From NCBI GenBank assembly GCA_019426215.1, contig CM033402.1, positions 18,109,104 to 18,173,103 on the forward strand: DNA of 64,000 nt, read 5' to 3'. Shown here piece by piece: positions 56,486 through 64,000 of the stretch. This stretch comes from Buddleja alternifolia. Taxonomy: Eukaryota > Streptophyta > Magnoliopsida > Lamiales > Scrophulariaceae. The notes beneath the pieces were generated by a model. That model was not told the DNA's origin, did not search any database, and was given only the letters and a program-made list of their open reading frames with translations. Every line of letters starts with the position of its first letter. Positions within the stretch are counted from its first letter, which is position 1. Both the position numbers and the translations under genes were made by a program.

Positions 56486-57640
56486 ATGGTCTACAAATTG
56501 GACAAGGCACTTTATGGTCTTAAACAAGCACCAAGAGCATGGCATGACACTCTTTCTATCTTCCTTATAGGTAAAGGCTTTTCAAAAGGCAGCGTTGACA
56601 CAACGTTATTCAAAATTACCCATAATGAAGATATTCTTTTAGTTCAAATTTATGTTGATGATATTATATTTGGATCTACCAATAAGCGTCTATGTGAGAA
56701 ATTTTCAACAATGATGCAAGATCAATTTGAAATGAGCATGATGGGTGAATTAACTTTCTTCCTAGGATTACAAGTTAAACAACTCCCTAATGGTATATTT
56801 ATAAACCAAACTAAATATACTAGAGATATAATTAAGAAATTTGGTATGGAAAATGCATCACCTTCCAAAATTCCAATGAGTCAAACGCTTAAGCTAGATA
56901 AAGATGAAAATGGAAAGAAAATTGATATCACTAACTATAGAGGTATCATTGGGTCACTTCTTTATCTTACAGCTAGTAGACCTAATATTATGTTCTCGGT
57001 ATGCATATGTGCACGATTTCAAGCCGATCCTAGAGAATCACACCTAATTGCTGCCAAAAAGATCCTTAAGTACCTAAAAGGCACACAAAATGTGGGCTTA
57101 TGGTATCCTAGAGATTCTCCTTTTGAACTAATTGGTTATTCAGATGCAGATTTTGCAGGATGCAAAATAGATAGAAAAAGTACTAGTGGTACATGTCAAT
57201 TTCTAGGTGATAGACTAATTTCATGGCATAGTAAGAAGCAACAATCCATAGCGACATCTACCACTGAAGCTGAGTATGTAGCCGCTGGAAGCTGTTGTGC
57301 ACAGATCCTTTGGATGAGGCAACAACTTAGAGACTATGGAGTAGTCTTAAGTCCAACGCCTATCCATTGTGACAATCAAAGCGCCTTAGCAATGACTCAA
57401 AATCCAGTTCTTCACTCTCGAACCAAACACATTGACATCCGCTATCACTTTCTACGTGACCACGTTCGAAAGAAAGATATCTCCATGCATTTCATTGGTA
57501 CAGAAAAACAACTGGCAGATATCTCCATGCATTTCATTGGTACAGAAAAACAACTGGCAGATATCTTCACCAAAGCACTCAACGAACAACGCTTTCTCAC
57601 TTTAAGAAGTGAACTAGGTATGATTGATCTGAATGCTTAA
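56486..57640 (+). pseudogene. Sirevirus RT C-terminal half and RNase H
   Basis: The frame is the same as the preceding part, reopened after one TAG. It has YGLKQAPRAWHDTLS, the catalytic QIYVDDIIFGS (near residue 56), the thumb (GELTFFLGLQVKQ), then RNase H with GYSDADFAG, STTEAEYVAA and IHCDNQSAL. The end has a 14-residue tandem duplication (DISMHFIGTEKQLA twice) before the conserved DIFTKAL. Apart from that duplication the region looks normal. It stops at TAA 57,638. Confidence 0.85.
57476..57559 (+). repeat. exact 42-bp tandem duplication in the RNase H coding end
   Basis: Two identical 42-bp units (57,476-57,517 and 57,518-57,559) keep the reading frame and add 14 residues. As they are identical the event is recent or at assembly level. 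Confidence 0.95.
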
Positions 57641-57678
57641 TCATTCGAAACATCATAACTTTGTTAGGAATAAAATTT

Positions 57679-57757
57679 AGGGGGAATTCACTTTATTTTA
57701 TGCATTAAATAATTGACAACAAGTTATCAACTTTAGGGGGAACCTACATAGGGGGAA
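57679..57757 (+). promoter_or_regulatory. three internal AGGGGGAA polypurine tracts
   Basis: AGGGGGAA occurs at 57,679-57,686, 57,735-57,742 and 57,750-57,757, just after pol. Clusters of such tracts downstream of pol are a described hallmark of Sireviruses and may prime extra plus-strand DNA starts. Confidence 0.75.
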
Positions 57758-58228
57758 CCTTAAAAGAAATAACTCTATTTAAGTAAATATGACCAAAAAC
57801 GTTTTTCCTTGCATTGGTCATAAGTACTTAGCGTTATACACTCAAATCATTCGGACGCTTATCACACATATCCTTCTTAGCGTCTGTGCTATTTTTCCAC
57901 TAAACGCTTAGACTTATTCCCAGTCAAGCGCTTAGTAAAAGATATTTCAACTAGAGCGTACCTTACCCGACGCTAAACAGAAAATAATGGATTAGTCAAT
58001 CAATGCAATTAATGCTGACTTGACATCCCTTATCTCTGTTCAAGAAAACCCAAGGGTACTCATTGATTTTTCAAAAAACTGGTTCAGCTTATGTACACGT
58101 GTAAATACAGTCACCATGTATTCTAGGCGAGTACATCTAACGCTGAATATTCTAATTTAAAAGTATATTGTCTTTATCGAAAATAGTGTCCTTGCATACT
58201 TGGAAAAATAAGACAAATATTACATCTT

Positions 58229-58237
58229 TATATAAAA
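58229..58237 (+). promoter_or_regulatory. TATA-like TATATAAAA before the extra ORF
   Basis: The only good TATA-like word in the 1.1 kb between pol and the extra ORF lies about 525 bp before its ATG. It might give a separate transcript, but splicing from the LTR leader is an equally good option. Between pol and the ORF (57,641-58,755) there is otherwise only an 82-codon frame (58,306-58,554) without family similarity. Confidence 0.3.
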
Positions 58238-58755
58238 AGAGGGATTTGGGAAGAATTTCAAATTTGTCGAGCGTCAATATAAAACATCCTTACAAATAAT
58301 AAAGTATGACGAGCGTCAAATCTCTGATAAAGCCAAATCATATCTACACGCTCCAAATAATAAAAAAATTGGCGGGTACTTGCACAGTTCTTCAAAATGA
58401 TGCCTCTCAAACAGTTTGTGATGGTATACGTGTCAACATTTCACACGCGCGTGTATCACACTTAAACTCTGAATCGTTTTCTTTCAAATCTCTACTCGGA
58501 CTTCAAAAGGATTATATGTGGGAGTTACCAAATGTAACCGTGCCTATCTTTTAAAATTCACGTCCACAGTTATTTTGCTCAAAGGCTGAGATCTAATTGA
58601 TTTCCACGTGTCAAAATCCTAACAAAGAGAGCAAACACAAAATTGTGTTACTCAAAACTAAGTTTGTGCAGAAAAGAACCCATTTCTACTCAAATTCTCT
58701 GCAAAAATCTCTCTCTCTCCAAAAACAAAAATCTCTCAATCATTCTTTATCAAAA

Positions 58756-61700
58756 ATGGCACCCAAGAAATCTACTGCTACTTCTACTGACAAAGTATTC
58801 AAGATAACTGAGGGTCTCGTGGTGGACTGGAAGTTCCTATACGAACATAACCAAATAGACCTATCGGAGATGATGGATTCTGTTGCCAAGGCTGGGCTCC
58901 AGAAGTTCCTAACCCGATATTCATACATCTTCCCGGGTGAAGTCGATCACTTCTGGAGAAATGCTAAACTGTCAGAAGACGAGACCTCCATCTCTTGTCT
59001 ATTCCCTATCTCCAAGAAAGAATCCAAGCTCTTCACTCTTTCTGCTGATACTATCGCTCAGAACTTCACCTTACCTAACGAAGGAGCAACTCTGGACACC
59101 ATCACTGACGAACAGATTGAAGAAGTCTGGCTCCGAATTCGAGCGTATGACGGTGTTCCATACAAACAGTACTTCGAGAAGAAAGATATCGTCAACAGAT
59201 ATCGTGTCTTGGCTGATTTCTGCAGCAAAAACATTGAATGCAGAGTGGGGACTTTTGACAAAATTAACCCATTGCAATTTCGAATGATGACAGCCATCCT
59301 GCTCAACATAAACATCAACTGGAGCGCCTATGTGTTCAGCAGATTCAGAGATTGTCTGCATGCTTCAAACAAACCTTACGGTTTAGTTCTTAGTGACCTG
59401 CTATTCAGAGCAGAATGTACATCTTCGGATGGATCTACTGTGGACAAACACAAATTTTATGGGCCAAGAATCATTCAGAACCTTTTTAACCCACCAAAGA
59501 TCGGAGGTGCGGCCAGACCTCTCCCTGAGCGCCAAGTTGTGCGTGAAGCGTCAGACGAGGAGGCTGAGCGTCCAGCTCCAGAGGAAGCTAAGTGTTCCAC
59601 TCCGAAGAAAGCCGTGAAACGCCCGGCTCTTACTAAAAATAGGGCTACCCGAAAGCCCAAGGCTCAACCTATCCCATCTCCTCCGCAGGATGATGAAGCT
59701 ACGGATGAAGATGAAGAGGACAAGCTTCCTCTCGTAAGCCGAAGAAAACTGGAAAAAGTACTTAAAAACATAGACTTTGACGAACCTACGGTTGCACCCA
59801 CTCAAGCGCCACCGGTTGAAGGGGTGAACGTGAAGCGTATCTTCAAGAAACGCAGAGGATTACGTAAGCGTCAAGCCGATGTTACTCCTCCAGAGCCTGA
59901 GTCTACTGAGCCAAGCGCTCAAACCACTATTGCTGTTGAGACTAGCTCTCAGGCTCTTCCTTTAGCCGTTGTTCAAGCGCCCAGTGATGTCCATCTGGAT
60001 GTCGATATGACCAATGTTGTTGCCATCGCTCATGCAGCCGCCACAGAATCTGCAGGCCCAGAGCTTGATGAACCTGATGTTCCAGAGGTTCCACTCCTAC
60101 TCACTCTCCCATCTACAACAGAGGCACGCTCAGAAGATCAGAGCGACGCTGAGGAAATTGTCATCCACCGAAACTTTTTTCAGCTGGATCCTCTAAAGAC
60201 AATTGATCACTCAGTTGACTATCTACCCCCAGCGCCCGAAGAAGACTTCTTTCCTGCCGGATATAATGAAGACAGTCTTATAAATGCGGAGAATGATATA
60301 GTCAAACTTATTAAGTTTGATCTCACTATCCGAGACATCTTGCTCAACTCAGAGACCCCGAGACAGGTTCAAGGAAGAAAAACCCCAAGATCAGCTGTTG
60401 ATTTGGCCTATTATCGAGAGTACAGGCACAGCAAACCAACTGGTCTTGCTCTCAGAGATTTCAACATACGAGTCTATGACCGTGATTATGAACTCATCAA
60501 TCCCACCGAGAAGCTCTTAAACAGAGAAGGCTACTCTCACTCCTCAACTCTCGTAAACAGTCCCAAAAATATACATTCGGATAATCCGCTCCATTTATGG
60601 AAGAATAAAGGTGTACATGCCGGAGACCGTCCAGCGTCTATCCTTGATACGATTCAGACAGAAGCTGATGCTCATTTTGATAGCGTTTGGAACGCCAATT
60701 ATGAACCAGACAAAAATCGTTTTGAGGCAATCAGAGACATTCACCAGCAAGGATTTCGTGCTATCCTTAATGCAGGGACTGAGTACTGCATGACTGAAGT
60801 AAATTGGGCTGAAGCGTATGTTGGCAACAAATACGAATTTGAAGAGTTGGTCAGTGATCCTCATCTTTTCAGCGCCTATATATATGATAAGAAGCGAAAA
60901 TTCGCTCAATATTGCCTACAGCAGCGTCAACGGAGAATTGGGTCAGTTTTGAGGCTGCCACTTATTCACCAACAAACTGAGCAATGCCTACGTGTAGCGT
61001 TGCACAGATTTGCAAACACTCCTCTACGCTTCGATCCTCAAGCGTCTTCCAGCGACAGTTCTTCACCGATTTGCTTGAACCTCACCTCAAGTGATTGTGA
61101 CGACAACTTTCGACTCATGCTTAAGATCATGACTCCTCTCTCTCACTTTGACAGAGTCTTCACAGAAAATCTGCGCTCATGGAATGGCTCTCGGATAAAC
61201 TCCTTCACCGGATATCCCCTCCTTCCCTCCATCAGACAGGAAGTTCATAGCCATTATGACTTCGTCTTATCTCTACTGCAAAGAAACCAAGCGCTTGCTC
61301 ACGCTGTCTACCCCTATTTGGAAGAATACTACAATGACCATGTTCCTGAATCTCAAAAACTCAAAGTTCTTCCAACGGACATGCTGATTGGATTCTCTCA
61401 ACATTACTACTCAGATGCTCAATTCTCCATCGGCCGTGCGCGTTCCCGAATCTTTCCAAATCATGTACTGGATATCCTTGGGCCAATGTACATTAAGGCC
61501 ATGGATAGTCCACTTCGCACCCTCATTCAAGGTACTTATCTTCCTACTCTACACTTGAATGAACTTCTACAAAGTGCTACATATTCATATGCAGATGAGC
61601 CCTTTGCCAACATGGACTTCCAATTTACGGATTTTAGCCGTATAGAATCAGCGCCTGCTGAAGCGCCCACTGAAAGGCTACCTGCACTGCCAGTGTTACC

Positions 61701-61857
61701 TCTTGCTGAAGCGCCCGCTGAAGGGTTGCCTGCTCCGCCAGCGTCCCTTATTGCTGAGCACTCACCAGAACAGCATCTAGCGCCTATTCCTGTGGCCAGT
61801 CCATCTGACTCTGACTCTACTGCATCAACAAAGTCTGCTATTGACCCGGAGCTTTAA
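58756..61857 (+). CDS. Sirevirus extra ORF, 1,033 aa, unknown function
   Basis: The start is chosen at ATG 58,756 (CAAAAATGGCA, good context); the frame is open for 53 codons upstream, but those are low-complexity Lys/Ser-rich. Residues 1-250 (VVDWKFLYEHNQIDLSEMM ... FRMMTAILLNININWSAYVFSRFRDCL ... GLVLSDLLFRA) resemble in layout the domain annotated in databases as putative plant transposon protein; this is a pattern judgement. Residues about 260-400 are charged and Pro-rich with a strong basic cluster (KRIFKKRRGLRKRQ near 360) that could be a nuclear localisation signal. An acidic region follows, then a long globular-looking part (about 470-960) I do not recognise, then a Pro/Ala-rich tail with PAEAP repeats. 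No transmembrane helix is evident, unlike the env-like ORF of SIRE1. It ends at TAA 61,855; the same frame continues as the next entry. Confidence 0.8.
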   Translation: MAPKKSTATSTDKVFKITEGLVVDWKFLYEHNQIDLSEMMDSVAKAGLQKFLTRYSYIFPGEVDHFWRNAKLSEDETSISCLFPISKKESKLFTLSADTIAQNFTLPNEGATLDTITDEQIEEVWLRIRAYDGVPYKQYFEKKDIVNRYRVLADFCSKNIECRVGTFDKINPLQFRMMTAILLNININWSAYVFSRFRDCLHASNKPYGLVLSDLLFRAECTSSDGSTVDKHKFYGPRIIQNLFNPPKIGGAARPLPERQVVREASDEEAERPAPEEAKCSTPKKAVKRPALTKNRATRKPKAQPIPSPPQDDEATDEDEEDKLPLVSRRKLEKVLKNIDFDEPTVAPTQAPPVEGVNVKRIFKKRRGLRKRQADVTPPEPESTEPSAQTTIAVETSSQALPLAVVQAPSDVHLDVDMTNVVAIAHAAATESAGPELDEPDVPEVPLLLTLPSTTEARSEDQSDAEEIVIHRNFFQLDPLKTIDHSVDYLPPAPEEDFFPAGYNEDSLINAENDIVKLIKFDLTIRDILLNSETPRQVQGRKTPRSAVDLAYYREYRHSKPTGLALRDFNIRVYDRDYELINPTEKLLNREGYSHSSTLVNSPKNIHSDNPLHLWKNKGVHAGDRPASILDTIQTEADAHFDSVWNANYEPDKNRFEAIRDIHQQGFRAILNAGTEYCMTEVNWAEAYVGNKYEFEELVSDPHLFSAYIYDKKRKFAQYCLQQRQRRIGSVLRLPLIHQQTEQCLRVALHRFANTPLRFDPQASSSDSSSPICLNLTSSDCDDNFRLMLKIMTPLSHFDRVFTENLRSWNGSRINSFTGYPLLPSIRQEVHSHYDFVLSLLQRNQALAHAVYPYLEEYYNDHVPESQKLKVLPTDMLIGFSQHYYSDAQFSIGRARSRIFPNHVLDILGPMYIKAMDSPLRTLIQGTYLPTLHLNELLQSATYSYADEPFANMDFQFTDFSRIESAPAEAPTERLPALPVLPLAEAPAEGLPAPPASLIAEHSPEQHLAPIPVASPSDSDSTASTKSAIDPEL

Positions 61858-61863
61858 GGGACA

Positions 61864-62688
61864 ATGTTTGATCCTACTTATCAAGTTCCCATTGAATCAC
61901 TCAAACATACGTCTCGCTTCAAGCTTCCTGGTGAACCTGCGGTTTCTTCTGCTCAAGCAACCATGACTGAAGGCCTTAAGCAATTCCAGCAAATGGCTGA
62001 CGCTACTCAGGCAAGCCACCTGGCCTTGAAAGAAGACATTATCGACCGCTTCACTACTCTAGAGACCTCTCTGACAGACGCTACTCAAGCCCAACCCCTG
62101 GTTATGAAAGAGCATTTTGATCAGCGTCTTAACACTCTTGAGGCCTCAGTCGCTCAGATTGCTACTCAAATCAGTCTCCTTACTCAGCATTTTATGCCGA
62201 CTGATGATGGAAATAAGGGGGAAGAGAAAAAGAAAGGGGAGAAGAGGAAAACTTCAAGTTCAAGCGCTCAAGATCCTCCTCTGCCGCCCAAGCGTCAACA
62301 TACTCCCACTCCTCCTCCTATACAAAGCAAAGAGCAAAATCCCTATTCATCTTGGGTAACTGCTTTTGCCTCTACTGGAGCATCCAGTAAAAGAGAAACT
62401 CCAAGAGCGCTCTATCCAGATCTTCCAGTACCTTCAAGAGCACTGCTTGAGCAGTTTGACATCCCTCTTTCCAGAGCGTCCATTCCAGAACCTACCGATC
62501 CAGAAAAAGTAGTTATGGAAAGGAAGATGTCTGATCTAAATCGAACCTTCAGAATCTGCTTAAGGTATATGGGTATTAACCCAGATGAATGGGATAAACA
62601 TTACGACGCTTTCAAACAAAGGCAAGTAAATGAAAACAAGTATATAATCAATAAAGATCATGATGTGATGATGACGTTAGAAGATTAA
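61864..62688 (+). CDS. continuation of the Sirevirus extra ORF after one stop, 274 aa
   Basis: This frame is in phase with the 1,033-codon ORF and separated from it only by TAA and two codons, so the two probably formed one protein of about 1,310 residues, or are linked by readthrough or reinitiation at the ATG at 61,864. Visible parts: two or three amphipathic helical repeats (ATQASHLALKEDIIDRFTTLETSLTDATQAQ ...), a Lys-rich basic block (GEEKKKGEKRK near 117-128), a Pro-rich linker, and a C-terminal helical domain (MERKMSDLNRTFRICLRYMGINPDEWDKHYDAF). Function unknown. It ends 266 bp before the polypurine tract. Confidence 0.75.
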   Translation: MFDPTYQVPIESLKHTSRFKLPGEPAVSSAQATMTEGLKQFQQMADATQASHLALKEDIIDRFTTLETSLTDATQAQPLVMKEHFDQRLNTLEASVAQIATQISLLTQHFMPTDDGNKGEEKKKGEKRKTSSSSAQDPPLPPKRQHTPTPPPIQSKEQNPYSSWVTAFASTGASSKRETPRALYPDLPVPSRALLEQFDIPLSRASIPEPTDPEKVVMERKMSDLNRTFRICLRYMGINPDEWDKHYDAFKQRQVNENKYIINKDHDVMMTLED

Positions 62689-62954
62689 ATAACTGAAGCA
62701 ATCCGCGCAGAAATGCCCAAGAGATACAAGATCAAGTCACGATCTTGATTGTACTTTTGCTTCTCTTGTTTTCATCTCTCTCTTATTTCAATTGTAAAAT
62801 GCCTGTACCTTCAATGATATATATATAATGCATTTTTCAGCTGAAACACCTCGTTGAAGCTTAACTGACTTTAACTAACTTACTAACCAACGCTAACCAT
62901 TACTTTTGGCCGTCTAAACTCTTGAACTATAAAAGAATAAGTATTGCCATCATC

Positions 62955-62968
62955 AAAAAGGGGGAAAT
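62955..62968 (+). promoter_or_regulatory. 3' polypurine tract AAAAAGGGGGAAAT
   Basis: This purine run sits directly before the 3' LTR start TGTTAGG at 62,969 and is the expected primer for plus-strand synthesis. Confidence 0.85.
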
Positions 62969-63744
62969 TGTTAGGAATTTCATGTTAGATGTTTTGATGA
63001 TGACAATTAGGATTCTATGTTAGACCCCAAGAAATGTAAGTATAAGAGCTTTCATAGAACAAATGTATAAGCACCTAAAAGCTTGTTTATTTTATTAGGC
63101 TTGTATTTTTATCTTTATAGATTTTAGACTAAGGATGTGATACTAAATCACTAGAAGAGTTCTGTGTGAGTCTACCAAGTGATGAAGCTGAAGATCAAGC
63201 GTCTGAAGGAACAGTAAAGATAAAGATTAGTCTTAAGCGTCCGTCAAGCCCTAAAAGACTGTCCCAGGTTATGAAACCAGCGCTCAAGATTTATTATGAA
63301 CTTTAGACCAAGTACTTAACACTAAGTCAATGATAGAATTCTGAGTGAGTCTATCAAAGATAAAGTGAAAGGTCAAGCGTCTAAAAGTCGGGCAAAGATA
63401 CTGACTCTTTTTAAGCGTCTGTTTAGCACATAGAAGACTGCTTTCAAAAAGCCCAATATCCAAAAGCTCAAGCGTCCAGTTCTCAAAGCGTAACCTGAAG
63501 ACTTAAGCCCAAGTTACTAAAGACTTAAAAATGCATGACCCAACGGTAATTATTTCCAAACGGGAATAAGACAAGATGCATCAAAAGTCGGATAAGTGCT
63601 ATTAAAATATAAGCACTACAACTTATGGGCAAGCCATTTATTTGACCAAGACTGTCAGAGTTATGAAACCAAGAACATGCCTAACTAATTAAAAATACCC
63701 AAAGTTAGGAATGTCAGAACTCATGGAATGTTTAGGGAAACGAG
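62969..63744 (+). repeat. 3' LTR of the Sirevirus, interrupted
   Basis: It matches 50,233-51,008 with 8 substitutions and no indels over 776 bp (about 1%). Two of the eight are G/A changes at CpG sites inside AGCG words. It breaks off at CGAG, where the 5' LTR continues ATCCCAACCG, and a new LTR begins. Confidence 0.95.
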
Positions 63745-64000
63745 TGTTAGAGTTAGTGCCCGGCGCACCAATTATTGGGCGCCATTCTATGTAATAGTAA
63801 CTCTAGAGTTGAACAATCGTTTTCTTATAAATAAAGTCAATCTCTTTTATAAGTGTGGCATGTCTTTATTCTTAAATTAGTTTTTACTTTGGCTTAGAAT
63901 AAAGTCCCGAAGGATCACACATAGCTATGGGACATCATTGCACATTGGGTGTGGCAATGATGGAATATGTCTCGAAGGCTGTGATCTTTAAACAAATGTT
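63745..64000 (+). mobile_element. start of another LTR inserted in the Sirevirus 3' LTR
   Basis: It begins TGTTAGAGTTAGTGCCCGG, a Copia-like LTR start similar to the solo LTR at 42,108 (TGTTAGAGTTATGCCC), at a point where the Sirevirus LTR is interrupted. It contains a GGCGCACCAATTATTGGGCGCC near-palindrome (63,762-63,783). Its extent and whether it is solo or complete cannot be seen. Confidence 0.7.

Larger units (their letters stand above)
50233..63744 (+). mobile_element. Sirevirus-type Copia retrotransposon, nearly complete, with extra ORF
   Basis: 5' LTR 50,233-52,005, primer site TGGTATCAGAGC at 52,008-52,019, gag, protease, integrase, RT and RNase H to 57,640, several AGGGGGAA tracts, an extra ORF (58,756-62,688), polypurine tract (62,955-62,968) and 3' LTR from 62,969. 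Large gag, tRNA-Met-type primer site, multiple polypurine tracts after pol and a post-pol ORF are Sirevirus traits. LTR copies differ at 8 of 776 compared sites, so the insertion is young. The 3' LTR is cut at 63,744 by another LTR; the rest lies outside the window. ACCTT (50,228-50,232) is the candidate left target duplication. Confidence 0.9.

Noticed and set aside
58306..58554. 82-codon gene before the Sirevirus extra ORF
   Set aside because: No similarity or conserved motif seen; it could be leader sequence. Not excluded, but unsupported.

Overview
The window looks like repeat-rich intergenic chromatin from the nuclear genome of a flowering plant, probably a eudicot. It is AT-rich, has intron-like breaks and plant-type transposable elements (L1-type LINE, Copia, Tat-type Ty3/gypsy, MULE, CACTA, hAT MITEs, tRNA-derived SINEs), and shows no recognisable single-copy host gene. 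Nothing in it allows a genus to be named. Nearly every recognisable coding stretch belongs to a mobile element, and most are broken.

Layout. 1-824: 3' end of an LTR retrotransposon. 1,959-2,195: a hAT MITE. 2,474-9,074: a LINE with imperfect 16-bp target duplications, split by a solo LTR (4,909-7,143, duplication GATAC). 9.1-12.9 kb: AT-rich spacer with two MITEs. 12,861-23,173: a ~10.3 kb Mutator-like element whose ends carry GC-rich palindromes. It holds two convergent genes, a plant-mobile-domain (PMD, MAIN-like) gene on + and a MuDR-type transposase on -, the latter split by a solo LTR (19,979-21,350, duplication GAACA). 23.4-25.6 kb: SINEs and a 1.1-kb hAT element. 25,870-43,989: a Tat-type gypsy element on - with perfect CTATG duplications. 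It carries a dual RNase H, an antisense extra gene, a 5'-truncated Copia in its gag (35,980 to about 41,480) and a Copia solo LTR inside its 5' LTR (42,108-43,720). 44-48 kb: spacer with a SINE and a hAT MITE. 48,027-50,232: one end of a CACTA element, cut by a Sirevirus-type Copia (50,233-63,744). That Sirevirus has 1.77-kb LTRs, a tRNA-Met-type primer site, gag-pol with few breaks and a very long extra ORF (58,756-62,688, one in-frame stop). Its 3' LTR is itself interrupted by another LTR at 63,745 that runs out of the window.

Most interesting points. (1) The MULE has the architecture of maize MuDR, but a PMD gene sits where mudrB would be. (2) The Sirevirus keeps an extra frame of about 1,310 codons after pol, with only one stop. 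(3) The whole Sirevirus, LTRs and coding regions alike, is peppered with the hexamer AGCGYY/RRCGCT. (4) Three unrelated element classes here each carry a large extra gene that is not a mobility enzyme. These are hypotheses from reading alone; no database search was run.
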